DNA of 64,000 bases from Hoeflea algicola. Its GTDB lineage: Bacteria; Pseudomonadota; Alphaproteobacteria; Rhizobiales; Rhizobiaceae. The position numbers and the translations under genes are program-made. The stretch lies in assembly GCF_026619415.1 (NCBI RefSeq), contig NZ_JAOVZR010000001.1, positions 434,001 to 498,000 of the forward strand, in the 5' to 3' direction. Position 1 is the first letter of the stretch, and the number at the start of each line of letters is the position of its first letter. Positions 26,876 to 36,463 of this stretch are shown piece after piece. The notes under the pieces are model-generated. The model was not told the DNA's origin, ran no database searches, and saw nothing but the letters and a program-made list of their open reading frames with translations.

Positions 26876-26972
26876 GAGGTCTCTCCTTGGCCGCGCTCGG
26901 CGTCCATATTTCCCTTAGTAGCATTCTTTGCCCCGGGACAATCAACCAGAGAACAGGCGGTTTCGCGGTTGA

Positions 26973-27016
26973 TTTGTCGCAAGATGTATCAGCCGGATGC
27001 CTTGCGACAAATGACG
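26973..27016. promoter_or_regulatory. repeats in the divergent promoter region, candidate response-regulator sites
   Basis: TTTGTCGCAAG (26973-26983) and CTTGCGACAAA (27001-27011) form a perfect 11-bp inverted repeat with a 17-bp spacer. The right arm also starts a direct repeat, GACAAA-tgac-GACAAA (27006-27011 and 27016-27021), with 10-bp spacing, the usual period for OmpR-family dimers. Confidence 0.55.
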
Positions 27017-27117
27017 ACAAAGCGGCATTGGCGCTGACACACTTTCCGGCGCAATAGCCCCTAAGTCTGTTTCACCACGGCGATGCACGCCTCATGGAAA
27101 TCTCGAAAGGATACGAC

Positions 27118-27660
27118 ATGAACAACTCCAAACTCCTCCCCGTCGGCCTTGTGGCAATCATGGCCGTTGTGTCCGGTTACACGGTCGCCAGCGCGCAAAC
27201 CGCGATGGACAAAGAGGTGCAGGCACCCAAGGTCATGAACGTTGATTTCCGTGGCCATGGTGACGGTCACGGCAAACGTGGCGGTCGCGGGATGATGCGC
27301 CAGATCCTTGAAAAGGTTGACGCAAATGGCGATGGCGCCGTGACGCAGGCCGAAATCGATACCTTCAGGTCTGCCGTGGTGTCTGAAGCCGATGCGTCGG
27401 GCGACGGCAATATCTCGCTCGATGAATTCGAGACGATCTATCTCCAGATGGTCCGCAACAAGATGGTCGATGCCTTCCAGCGCCTTGATGAAGACGGTGA
27501 TGGCATGGTGACACAGGCCGAAATGGACAAGCGGTTTGGCAATGTCGTCGAGCGGATGGACCGCAATGACGACGGCAAGCTGGACCGCGCGGATAAGCGC
27601 GGACATGACCGCAAGGGGCATGGCCGTGATGGATCCCGTCACGGCGACCGCCGCGGCTGA
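27118..27660 (+). CDS. secreted EF-hand calcium-binding protein
   Basis: 180 aa, starting at ATG 27118 after GAAAGGATACGAC. A signal peptide (VGLVAIMAVVSGYTVASAQ) sends it to the periplasm. Four EF-hand loops follow: VDANGDGAVTQAE, ADASGDGNISLDE, LDEDGDGMVTQAE and MDRNDDGKLDRAD, each with Asp at positions 1, 3 and 5 (the third substitutes Glu at one position). A His/Gly/Arg-rich stretch (GHGDGHGKRGGRG) precedes them and a similar basic tail ends the protein, so other metals could also bind. It is the first gene after the divergent two-component system and may be in its regulon. A hairpin follows the stop. Confidence 0.9.
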   Translation: MNNSKLLPVGLVAIMAVVSGYTVASAQTAMDKEVQAPKVMNVDFRGHGDGHGKRGGRGMMRQILEKVDANGDGAVTQAEIDTFRSAVVSEADASGDGNISLDEFETIYLQMVRNKMVDAFQRLDEDGDGMVTQAEMDKRFGNVVERMDRNDDGKLDRADKRGHDRKGHGRDGSRHGDRRG

Positions 27661-27669
27661 CGCTGACAT

Positions 27670-27700
27670 GGCGAGGGCATTCAAGCCCTCGCCGCACCTG
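27670..27700 (+). terminator. stem-loop after the EF-hand gene
   Basis: GGCGAGGGC (27670-27678) pairs with GCCCTCGCC (27685-27693) around ATTCAA. A short T-run (TTTT) comes 6 nt later, so it may act as an attenuator before the cytochrome b561 gene. Confidence 0.5.
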
Positions 27701-27769
27701 TTTTCAGAACTATACGGACTGCAACGAAGCGCGACCCAGATCGCGCCCGGCTAACTGTGGAAATTTCAG

Positions 27770-28336
27770 ATGCAACGGCAGACAGATACGGCACCTCGCA
27801 ACGACAGCTCCAGCAGCTATGGCCTGGTCTCGCGGCTCAATCACTGGATCGTTGCCGCGGCGATGATCGGGATGCTGGTTTCCGGCTTGGTCATGGCCTA
27901 TGGGCCGTTTGAGCGTGAGACCGTGCTCGCCATCATGGGATGGCACAAGGCTATCGGGGTTCTGGTTCTCGTTTACGGCATTTGGCGTGTTGGCTGGCGT
28001 GTGGCGCAGGGGTTTGCCGCAGATGCGGCAGTAATGCCGCGCTGGCAGGCGGTGGCATCAAGGCTAACCCATTGGGGCCTGCTCGCTGCCGTTCCTGTGA
28101 TGCCGCTTTCCGGGCTTGTGATGACCATATATCGCGGTCGGGAAGTTGATGTCTTCGGGCTGATCATTCCGGCGCAGAACAAGATTGAATGGTTGGCCAA
28201 TGCTGCAGGCATGACCCATCAATTCGCGGCCTGGGGACTTCTAGGCTTGCTGGTTCTCCACGTCGTCGGTGCGCTCAAACACCACTTCATCGACCGCGAC
28301 ATGACACTGCGCCGCATGGCCCTGCGATCGGCCTGA
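27770..28336 (+). CDS. cytochrome b561 family membrane protein
   Basis: 188 aa with four membrane helices. Haem-ligand histidines sit where the family has them: RLNHWIVAAAMIGML in helix 1, MGWHKAIGVLVL in helix 2, RLTHWGLLAAVP in helix 3 and LHVVGALKHHFIDRD in helix 4. Members carry electrons across or within the inner membrane, often from quinol, and E. coli CybB acts as a superoxide:quinone oxidoreductase. The genes around it (calcium-binding protein, RND pump, two-component system) suggest a stress-response set, but its specific partner is unknown. Confidence 0.92.
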   Translation: MQRQTDTAPRNDSSSSYGLVSRLNHWIVAAAMIGMLVSGLVMAYGPFERETVLAIMGWHKAIGVLVLVYGIWRVGWRVAQGFAADAAVMPRWQAVASRLTHWGLLAAVPVMPLSGLVMTIYRGREVDVFGLIIPAQNKIEWLANAAGMTHQFAAWGLLGLLVLHVVGALKHHFIDRDMTLRRMALRSA

Positions 28337-28404
28337 GTTCTGCCCGCAAGGGCAGCGGTGACACTCAATCCAGAATGACGATCAACATTCAGAAGGTTTC
28401 CCAG

Positions 28405-29640
28405 ATGCGCAGGCTTGTCACATTGGTTGTCTCGGCGGCGATAGTTGCCGGAGCATATTTCATTGCATTCGACGTTCCCGCATCTCTCGGGGTCTCATCG
28501 GACATCCAGACCGAAGGCGGACAGCGGGAAGGCAGGGCCGCCAAGGGGCCGTCGCAGGCAGGTCGCGCTGGCGGGCCGCGTGGTGCGAGGGCGACAACGG
28601 TGGTTCTGACCCCGCTGCAAATGCAGCCCTATGAAGACATCCTGCGCGCGATCGGCAGTGCCGACGCAGTGCGCAGTGCCAGCGTGATTTCCAATGTTTC
28701 GGGCGACGTGATCGAGACCAACCTTTCCGCCAACAAGGACGTGACGGTCGGCGACGTGCTCGTGCAGCTCGATGCCCGCACCGAAATGTACAATCTTGAA
28801 ATCGCCCAGGCCGAACTTGAACAGGCCCGTGACAAGGTATTGCGCTACGAGCGGCTGCTCGCATCCGGAAATTCATCGATAACCGATGTTGCCCTTGCCG
28901 AAGCGCGTGTTGCCCAGCGGTTGGCCGAGGCGAATGTCGGCCTTGCCCGGGTGGCATTGGATGACCGGACCATCAAGGCCCCGATTTCAGGCAAGCTGGG
29001 TTTGAGCGATGTGGAGATCGGGGACACCTTGTCTGCCGGCAGTGCCATTGTGACCATCGACGATGCCGAGGCTTTGCTGGTGGTGTTCGAACTGCCTGAA
29101 CGCTCGGTCGGTCTGCTGGATAAGGGCCAGAAGGTCCTGACAAGTACCCCGACCTATACCGGTCAGGTGTTCGAGGGAGAGATCGTATCCTTCGACAGCC
29201 GCATCGACAGCGTCACCCGCAGCGTTACAGTCCATGCCCTGATCGACAATTCCGATGGGCGGCTGTGGCCGGGCATGAGTTTTGCCGTCCGCATTGTCCA
29301 CGAGAGCGACCCTTTGGCGGTTCTGCCGTCAACCGCGATTACCTGGTCGCGCAGCGGATCGAGTGTCTGGATTGATAACAACGGAGTGGCTGAACAGATT
29401 TCTGCGGCGATCCTGTATCGCCGGGACGACCAGGTTTGGATTGAAGCCGACATTGCCCCGGGCGCGATGGTGGTAAGCGAGGGCGCGCAGAAACTGCGGG
29501 CCGGGTCTCCCATCGTGGCGGCGAACGCCGCTAAAGGCGATCCTGTGGTTGGCGGGCAAGATGCCGTGCCTGCGCGCGCAGAACTGAAGCTTGGTCAGGC
29601 TGAATCGCAACAGGCCATCTCGACGGAGAAGCCGATATGA
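28405..29640 (+). CDS. RND efflux periplasmic adaptor (membrane fusion protein)
   Basis: 411 aa. The start is ATG 28405 with AGAAGG upstream; ATG 28375 is in frame but lacks a ribosome site. One N-terminal membrane segment (LVTLVVSAAIVAGAYFIAF) anchors it. The barrel-sandwich hybrid (VSGDVIETNLSANKDVTVGDVLVQLD) and an alpha-helical hairpin rich in Ala and Glu follow, with RTIKAPISGKLGLSDVEIGDTL closing the lipoyl-like domain, then beta-barrel and membrane-proximal domains. The gene ends 4 nt into the pump gene. No outer-membrane factor gene is nearby, so it presumably uses one encoded elsewhere. Confidence 0.92.
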   Translation: MRRLVTLVVSAAIVAGAYFIAFDVPASLGVSSDIQTEGGQREGRAAKGPSQAGRAGGPRGARATTVVLTPLQMQPYEDILRAIGSADAVRSASVISNVSGDVIETNLSANKDVTVGDVLVQLDARTEMYNLEIAQAELEQARDKVLRYERLLASGNSSITDVALAEARVAQRLAEANVGLARVALDDRTIKAPISGKLGLSDVEIGDTLSAGSAIVTIDDAEALLVVFELPERSVGLLDKGQKVLTSTPTYTGQVFEGEIVSFDSRIDSVTRSVTVHALIDNSDGRLWPGMSFAVRIVHESDPLAVLPSTAITWSRSGSSVWIDNNGVAEQISAAILYRRDDQVWIEADIAPGAMVVSEGAQKLRAGSPIVAANAAKGDPVVGGQDAVPARAELKLGQAESQQAISTEKPI

Positions 29641-32600
29641 GCGCCCAAAAGCCGCAAGGCCGCAAGGCAGGCCTGGCTGATCTCTTCGTTGCCCGCCCGA
29701 TTTTCGGTGTTGTCATCAATCTGCTGATCCTGATTGCTGGTCTGGCGGCGCTTGTCTCGGTGGATGTGCGCGAGATGCCGGATGTCGATCAGCCGGTGCT
29801 TTCGATCCGCACCACCTATGAAGGTGCTGTTCCCGGCACCGTTGACCAGGAAGTGACGCAGGTTCTGGAGGATGCGCTGAGTGCGCTTGATGGCGTGTCC
29901 TACATCGAATCAAGCTCTACCACCGGGGAAAGCCGGATAACCATCGACCTCTCGGAAGGGACCGACGTTGATATCGCCGCAAACGAGGCGCGCGAGATCG
30001 TGTCTGCAACGCAGCGGGCACTGCCCGATGATATCGACGATCCTGTGGTCTCGAAGAGTGACAGCAATGCCGACGCAATCATCCGTCTCGCCGTGCTGGG
30101 CGATGCCACATTCGACGAACTGACAACCCTGGCCGAGGGGGTGATCTATGACCGGCTCTCGGTTATCGACGGCATTGCCGAGGTTTCGGTTCGCGGCAAC
30201 CGGGCCAATGAATTCCGCGTTACGCTCGATATTCCCTCGCTGCTCAATCGCGGGCTGACGGTTTCCGATGTCTCGACCGCGCTGCTGGCCTTGCGTGACG
30301 ACACCCCGCTGGGTTCGCTCGAAGCGACATCGCAAACCATCGCCTTGCGTGTCGGCAATGCCGAAGTGACTGCCGACAGCGTTGGCCAGGTGTCGATCAA
30401 CGCCACCACCCGTGTCTCCGACATCGCCTTCGTCCAGCTGGTTCCCGAGGACAATGATGTGTTTGCCCGCGTCAATGGCCAGTCCGCCATCGGGCTGGAT
30501 ATCAGTCGTCAATCGGCCGGCAATACGCTGGAAATTTCCAAGGCGGTGAGCGCAGCTGTTGAAGAGCTGGGTAAAGAATTGCCCGAGGGCGTGGATATCG
30601 TCATCACCTCAGATGATGGCGTGTTCATCGAAGGGTCGATCAACGAGGTGGTCAAGTCCATCGGTCTGGCGGCCGTGATCGTGGTTGCGGTGATTTTCGC
30701 CTTCCTGCGCTCTGCCAGTGCAACGCTGATCCCTGCGGTGACAATTCCCGTCGCCCTGGTGGGTACCGTTGCGGCAATCTGGCTGACCGGGTTTTCGGTC
30801 AACACCATCAGCCTGCTGGCGCTGGTTCTGGCCACAGGCATGGTCGTCGATGACACGATTGTGGTCATCGAGAACATCGTGCGAAAGCGCCAGCAGGGCA
30901 TGGGGGCCTTTGCCGCCGCCGCCGCCGGCACCAACGAGGTGTTCTTCGCTGTCATTTCGACGACAGCGACGCTGGCGGCCGTCTTCATTCCGATCTCGTT
31001 CCTGCCCGGTCAGGCAGGAGGCGTGTTCAGTGAATTCGGTTTCGTTCTGGCCTTCGCCGTCACCCTGTCATCGATTTCGGCTTTGACACTGGCGCCGGTC
31101 ATGGCGGCGTTTCTCGATCCCGGCCGGGCGGGGGCTGAAAAACCAGACGCCGGACCGGGCCGGCTGTCCCGCGCTTTCGACTTCGTGATGGACCGGGCCA
31201 TTCGCGCGCCGCTGATCGTGATTGCCGTTGCATGCGGCTTTGCAATTATTGCTGCCGGATCGGCGGCTACCCTGTCTTCTTCCATCACGCCCAGTGAAGA
31301 TCGCGGCTTTTTCCTGGTGCAGGCGCGTGGCGCTCCCGACACCACACCTGAATATCTCGATGGTCAGGTGGCCATGATCGAGGACATTCTGACGCCGTAC
31401 CGTGAAAGCGGTGAGGTGACCGCCGTGCAAAGCATCATCGGCGTCGGCGGTGGCACCAGTGCCTTCATCATCGTGCGGCTGCTAGACTGGAATGACCGCG
31501 ACCGGAGCCAGCAGGAAATCCTCACCGAGGTCAGCGGTGAGTTGTCCAAGGTCCCCGGGGTTCAGGTCAGTGCGCGCTCGACCAACAGTCTCAACATCCG
31601 CGGTGCGGGACGGGGGCTGCAGTTCGCTGTAACCGGCACCGATGTCACTGCCATGACCGATGCGGCTGATGTGCTGGTCGCGGCAATGGCTCAGGACAGC
31701 ATGTTCCTCAATCCGCAACTGTCCAGCGACAATGTTCAGGCCCAGTACGAGGTACGGGTGAATGGAGATGTGGCGGGCATGTTCGGTCTGACCGAAGCCG
31801 AAATCACCCAAACCATAAGCTCCATGGTGCAGGGGAAAGTGGCTGTCACCGTGTTTAAGGACGATACCGAAATCGACGTCAACGTGGTGCCGGGCGGGCC
31901 TCCGATCAACGATCCGTCCGATCTCGAATCCATCTTTCTGCGCCTGCCTGACGGCGCCTATATCCCGCTGTCGGCTGCCGCGACGCTTGAGCCGGTGGTC
32001 AGCCAATCCCAAATCGAGCGCCAGGGCGGATCGCTGGCGGTTTCGGTCCAGGCCAATCTCGACCAGAGTGTCGATCTCGGCGATGCCATGACACGGCTGA
32101 GCCAGATTGCTGCGGAGACGTTGCCCGGCGGCATGGGGGTTACCTTTACAGGCGAGGCGGCGTCGCTGTCGGACAGTCAGGCAGGCATGTACATGGTGTT
32201 CGGCGTGGCCTTCGTGATTGTCTTCCTCGTGCTGGCCGCACAGTTCGAGAGCCTTGCCAGCGCCGTCGTTATCATGCTGACGGTGCCGTTTGGTCTTGCT
32301 GCTGCGTTGATGGCGATTTCGCCCAGCGGCGGGTCGCTGAACTACTACAGCCAGATTGGCCTCGTCATGCTGATCGGCGTGATGGCCAAGAACGGCATCC
32401 TGATTGTCGAATTTGCCAACCAGCTGCGTGAGGCGGGCCAGGATATAGACAGCGCCATCCGCGATGCGCTGCGGCTGCGCATCAGGCCGGTGATGATGAC
32501 CATGCTGTCGACCGTGTTTGGCGGGTTGCCGCTGATCCTGACATCAGGTGCGGGTGCCGAGGCGCGAGATCGCGGTCGGCTGGGTGATCATTGGCGGACT

Positions 32601-32751
32601 TGGCTTTGCCACCGTGTTCACCCTCTTCCTGACCCCGGTGTTCTACCGCTGGATCGCAGTATGGGGCGCCGAACCAGGCATGGCATCCAAGCGGCTGAGG
32701 CATGAAAATGCAACGAGCTCGGAGGCCGAAGCTTCCGAAAGCATGGTTTGA
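29637..32751 (+). CDS. RND efflux pump permease (HAE1 family) with a frame break near the 3' end
   Basis: Proton-driven transporter of the AcrB/MexF type. Twelve membrane helices and two large periplasmic loops are recognisable. The proton-relay Asp pair is in ATGMVVDDTIVVIEN and the Lys in GVMAKNGILIVEFANQ. Continuous reading from 29637 goes out of frame at 32565, after GAGAEA, and runs to a stop at 32703-32705. The family-typical ending (EIAVGWVIIGGLGFATVFTL, then FLTPVFYR) lies in the next frame to a TGA at 32749-32751. Two bases seem missing from the GCGCG run at 32562-32566. With the repair it is about 1038 aa, a normal length. This is either a recent pseudogene lacking helix 12 or a sequence error. 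Confidence 0.88.
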
Positions 32752-33134
32752 TCCGTGAACGGAAAAATTACTTGGAAGAGCAAATCATGGGACGCAACCA
32801 ATGCAGGCGGAACAGGTCGCGATCATATCGGCGGCTGAAACTTCTGCCAGTAATCGTCAATGGCACCATTGACGCCAATATCCCGCTGATGGGCGTGTTT
32901 CTACGGGAAGGTTCTTTTCGAAGTTTATCAGCGGACATCAATGTGACGCCCAACAGTCGCGCCCACTGGTGTTTGCGGGTCTAATACGGTTGAAATCCCG
33001 CCGTCCGCAACGACGCGCGCACGATCGAATTCGCAGGAACCGATCGCATCCGCGACCCGGATGAGGTGAATGAGAAGGTGGCTCAAAGAGTCAACAAATG
33101 AAAACAGCTCAACAACATCGGTATTTCAAAAAAT
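32752..33134. other. intergenic region between the RND pump and the island
   Basis: About 380 bases without a convincing gene; short frames here look random. This is chromosomal DNA just outside the left attachment repeat of the tRNA-Thr element. Confidence 0.5.
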
Positions 33135-33185
33135 GAATGGTGCCCCCGACAGGATTCGAACCCGTGACCCCCTGATTACAAATCA
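33135..33185 (-). repeat. left attachment repeat (tRNA-Thr 3' fragment)
   Basis: Identical over 51 bp to 43267-43317. It contains the T arm, the variable region, half the anticodon stem-loop and the encoded CCA of tRNA-Thr. Homology stops after 33185, so this is an att site and not a functional tRNA. Confidence 0.93.
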
Positions 33186-33324
33186 AATTCTACGACATGT
33201 AGTGCGTGTCATTCGAAGTCACTGTGGATCACCGAAATCGAGAAATATGTTGTAATTCAATATGAACGGGCGCAAGAGACTTTCTGTCGACGCTATGCAG
33301 TGTCACTGGAAATCACGTCCTGCT

Positions 33325-33344
33325 GCTTACATAGAGCTTACACA
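33325..33344 (+). repeat. putative integrase arm-type sites, left end
   Basis: Two direct GCTTACA repeats (33325 and 33336) lie 11 bp apart, one helical turn, and abut the integrase start codon. The same pair, with the same spacing and order and 18 of 20 identical bases, is found at 43204-43223 by the other end of the element. Confidence 0.6.
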
Positions 33345-34528
33345 TGGCAATTCCGATCAAGCTTTCCAAACGTGTCGTTGATCAGACGTTGCCACCATCA
33401 GATGGTTCAAAATGCACCTTCGTCTGGGATTCTGATGTCAAGGGTTTCGGATTGCGGGTGATGAACACTGGCACTAAAAGCTATGTCTTTCAGTATCGCG
33501 CTTCCGGCGGTCGCACCAGGCGGAAAACCGTCGGCAAGCACGGAAGTATCACTGTCGACCAGGCTCGAGAAATTGCGCGCGACTGGTATGTCCAGGTTCG
33601 CAGTGGAGGCGATCCGGCGGCCGAGAGCAGGGAAAGCCGCAATGCGCCGACAGTCGAACACCTTTGTGAGCGGTATCTCAACGAGCACGCCAAACGGAAC
33701 AAGCGCCCTCGCTCTGTCGAAGGTGATACGGATTACATAGCTCGCTTCATCAAGCCTCAACTTGGTCGGAAAAAGGTGAGTGAGATCGAACTCACCGATA
33801 TCGAGCGTCTTGCAGATTCACTTGGAGATCGCCGGACGACTGCAAACCGCCTAGTTGCCCTGTTGAGCAAGATGTTTAACCTAGCCCGGCGCTGGAACTG
33901 GTGCGATCACAACCCCACTGAAGGGTGGCAGAAAAACCCTGAGACAAAGCGCGAACGGTACTTGTCGAAGGACGAGCTTGGGCGTTTAGTAACCGCCATG
34001 GACGGCAATGCGAACCAGCGCGGCTGCAATATCGTGCGGATATTGTTGCTGACCGGTGCTCGCCGGGGTGAGGTTTTTTCAATGCACTGGGCCGATGTGG
34101 ATCTTTCAATCGGCCGTTGGACCAAGCCTGCACACACGACGAAGCAAAAGCGAACGGAAATTATCCCACTGTCCGAAGCTGCGATCGCTCTGCTGCGTCA
34201 AATTCGTCACAAAGCGCCGGCCGACAACGTCTATGTTTTCCCGGGCGATGTGCCAGGCAAGCCCATGACGACAATCAAGACGTTCTGGCGTTCGCTAAGA
34301 AAAGAAGCGAATATCGATGATGTCAGGCTGCACGATTTGCGTCATACATTCGCCTCGCATCTCGTGAGCAGTGGAGAGTCGCTGGAGACAATCGGCAGGC
34401 TGCTTGGACATTCTCAACCGCAGACGACTGCTCGATATGCACACCTGAAGGACGAAGCCTTACGCAAGGCGACAAACCTGTTTTCTGATGCCAGCGGCTA
34501 TCGGCCCAAGGCCCGTGATGAAAATTGA
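33344..34528 (+). CDS. int: tyrosine-type site-specific integrase
   Basis: 394 aa. The N-terminal DUF4102-like arm-binding domain (FVWDSDVKGFGLRVM, then GRTRRKTVGKHG) and a SAM-like core-binding domain precede the catalytic domain. Active-site residues are visible: Arg in LTGARRGEVFSMHW, the HxxR box in LHDLRHTFASH, His in LLGHSQPQTT and the nucleophile Tyr365 in ARYAHLKDEA. It catalyses insertion and excision at tRNA-Thr. The gene starts 159 bp inside the displaced tRNA fragment, so it sits at the end of the element away from the intact tRNA. Its stop overlaps the next gene by 11 nt. Confidence 0.95.
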   Translation: MAIPIKLSKRVVDQTLPPSDGSKCTFVWDSDVKGFGLRVMNTGTKSYVFQYRASGGRTRRKTVGKHGSITVDQAREIARDWYVQVRSGGDPAAESRESRNAPTVEHLCERYLNEHAKRNKRPRSVEGDTDYIARFIKPQLGRKKVSEIELTDIERLADSLGDRRTTANRLVALLSKMFNLARRWNWCDHNPTEGWQKNPETKRERYLSKDELGRLVTAMDGNANQRGCNIVRILLLTGARRGEVFSMHWADVDLSIGRWTKPAHTTKQKRTEIIPLSEAAIALLRQIRHKAPADNVYVFPGDVPGKPMTTIKTFWRSLRKEANIDDVRLHDLRHTFASHLVSSGESLETIGRLLGHSQPQTTARYAHLKDEALRKATNLFSDASGYRPKARDEN

Positions 34529-35294
34529 ATTCGTGATCTTGTCAGCGAACGAGGCCGAGCGGCAAAGGCTGCCGAATCGTCCACCAATTCGTGTTCGATT
34601 GCTCGACATGACGCATGAGCGGAAGTGCTATTTGTTCGAAGAGTTGCGTTGCGAAGACGGCAAGCGACTCGATGCATTGGTTTTTGACATTGAGCGTGTG
34701 CTGCACATGTTTCTCTATCACAAAGGCATTCTGACGCGTGATGGTGGACTCGATCTGTTCGATTCCGGAACGGCCAAGAAAACTTTTGCCGAGATTAGCC
34801 GGCATCTCAACGCAGTATACGCTTTGATGTCGACGCTGGACGACCGATCACTTGAATTTCTGGTTCCGGAGAGTGAGCCTTTCGACGACGAGGATGCCGA
34901 GGGCTTCCACATCGAGACTTTTCATTCTGACGTGCGTCTGGTTGGAATAAAGGCGGGATTGATCGCGAACGAGATCGAGCCGACTAGAGGCCGGCCAGCA
35001 CGTGATGATCTGCTGGAAGCTGTAGTCGATCTTGCTGCTGTCTATGAGCATGTCGCTAGCGGCAAAGCTGGGTATTCCAGCCGTCCGGAAAAGAAGCCTG
35101 GTGCCGGCGGGCTGGAGGTGCACGGACCGTTTGTGCGCTTTGTACAGCGTGTCTTCTCGATCACCGACGCCCTAGGCATACCCATCAGGCAAGCCCCTGA
35201 AAGCACGATCGATAATGCCGTTCGCCGATATATCGACAGTCGAAACCACAAAGCTCGACCCAGAACCGCTGCCGTGCAAAAAATACTCGACTGA
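34518..35294 (+). CDS. element protein of unknown function, cotranscribed with int
   Basis: 258 aa, family not recognised. It starts at ATG 34518, inside the last codons of int, so it is probably translated from the same message. The sequence is mixed alpha/beta, with an acidic central patch (PESEPFDDEDAEGF) and a C-terminal helical part (DLLEAVVDLAAVYEHV, then VRFVQRVFSITDAL) ending in a basic tail. No membrane segments or catalytic motifs stand out. Its place beside the integrase suggests a role in element control or replication, which is only an inference. Confidence 0.7.
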   Translation: MKIEFVILSANEAERQRLPNRPPIRVRLLDMTHERKCYLFEELRCEDGKRLDALVFDIERVLHMFLYHKGILTRDGGLDLFDSGTAKKTFAEISRHLNAVYALMSTLDDRSLEFLVPESEPFDDEDAEGFHIETFHSDVRLVGIKAGLIANEIEPTRGRPARDDLLEAVVDLAAVYEHVASGKAGYSSRPEKKPGAGGLEVHGPFVRFVQRVFSITDALGIPIRQAPESTIDNAVRRYIDSRNHKARPRTAAVQKILD

Positions 35295-35363
35295 CGGTCT
35301 ATTTATTCCTCTGCATTGGCAAGCTGCGGCTCCGGCATTCTTCTCTTCATCAAGAACCAATTG

Positions 35364-35669
35364 ATGAAAGATCAAATCATGCCGACACAACTTTCTCAGC
35401 ACCAACAGCCAAGAATGCATGCTCATTCCGTCTCGGGTGAAGGCACAGGTGTCATCAGCCTGTCGAAATCGCTGCCACCACTTCTCAAAGAAAGAGAAGT
35501 CTCCGACCTGCTTAGTGTTGCGCCAGGCACGCTACGAAATTGGCGTATATCGGGCACTGGGCCCGGTTTCTGCAAAATTGCAAAATCGATGGTGCGGTAT
35601 CCGGCGAAAGAGCTTGAGAATTGGATAAACGCGACCTACCGGCACAGCACTTCGGAGAGCGGTCTATGA
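35364..35669 (+). CDS. small helix-turn-helix protein (excisionase/AlpA-like)
   Basis: 101 aa from ATG 35364; ATG 35316 and 35379 are alternatives and no ribosome site decides. The C-terminal 60 residues form a MerR-like winged HTH (LLKEREVSDLLSVAPGTLRN, then GPGFCKIAKSMVRYPAKELE) like those of AlpA, Xis and element-borne helix-turn-helix proteins. Such proteins act as directionality factors for integrases or activate element replication. The stop codon overlaps the start of the Rep-like gene (ATGA), so the two are coupled. Confidence 0.75.
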   Translation: MKDQIMPTQLSQHQQPRMHAHSVSGEGTGVISLSKSLPPLLKEREVSDLLSVAPGTLRNWRISGTGPGFCKIAKSMVRYPAKELENWINATYRHSTSESGL

Positions 35670-36463
35670 GCGCAGGTGATGAATTTGAGCGACTGGATGC
35701 ACACTTCCCCATAGTCGGTTGTCGAAAACAAACGAAATCAAACCAGGAGCAATCAGAAACAACACATGAATTCAATTGGATGCAGAGAGGTTGCCGGTGG
35801 TACTGTGACGTCGAACAGGGGTCTCGAAAAAGAATGAGGCTATATGCCTATGCCGGTGCTTGGCTGAATAGCACAGCCACATCTCAACCGAACTACTTTG
35901 TGACCTTCAACCTTGGTCATCCCAAAGAGTTAGAAATCTTGCTCCATGGCATGACGGTGAGCAAGTACGTGAACGAGAAGATCATGCCGGCAGTTCGCAG
36001 CGCTGCTGCTCGTCAGAATTTGCCTTGCTTATGGATCGGCGTCATTGAGATAGACGACGGGCTTTATCATGTTCACATCCTGGCACATTTTCCGTCGAAG
36101 CCGGCCCTTTTGAAATGCCTCTTTCCTGTTTGGCTGAAGCTGGCACCTTCCGATTTGCACAGTGAAGAAGCGTTCAAGGCCATCGCCTTTAGACGACGGT
36201 CCGGCGCCTGCGTCAACGTGATGCGGGTGTCAGCAAAGAAAAGCTACCACAGCAAGTATGGAGCTGAGGGCCTTGTCGAATACATGGCAAAAGACATCGA
36301 AGACACGGTGAATGAACATCGAAAGTGTCGAGTTGGGAAGCCAATTTTGGTTAGCCGCGGAGTCAGCAGTCTTTTAACTCGCTGGAATGCGGCCAAGACC
36401 GAGATCTGGTACGAGTCGGCGAAACCGCAGATGCTGAATGATGACAGCGAGCCGGCACTCTGA
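35666..36463 (+). CDS. HUH-endonuclease Rep-like replication protein
   Basis: 265 aa. The sequence has the three marks of rolling-circle initiators in order: YFVTFNLGH (motif 1), the HUH metal motif in GLYHVHILAHF, and a Tyr-x-x-Lys motif in GLVEYMAKDIED carrying the likely catalytic Tyr. Such enzymes nick one strand and stay bound to the 5' end to start rolling-circle replication or transfer. Its overlap with the HTH gene suggests the element can replicate after excision. No single family stands out, and homology to plasmid or phage Rep proteins is inferred from the motifs. Confidence 0.65.
   Translation: MSAGDEFERLDAHFPIVGCRKQTKSNQEQSETTHEFNWMQRGCRWYCDVEQGSRKRMRLYAYAGAWLNSTATSQPNYFVTFNLGHPKELEILLHGMTVSKYVNEKIMPAVRSAAARQNLPCLWIGVIEIDDGLYHVHILAHFPSKPALLKCLFPVWLKLAPSDLHSEEAFKAIAFRRRSGACVNVMRVSAKKSYHSKYGAEGLVEYMAKDIEDTVNEHRKCRVGKPILVSRGVSSLLTRWNAAKTEIWYESAKPQMLNDDSEPAL

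Noticed and set aside
33070-33255. A plus-strand frame with APDRIRTRDPLITNQI
   Set aside because: It is the antisense translation of the displaced tRNA-Thr fragment.
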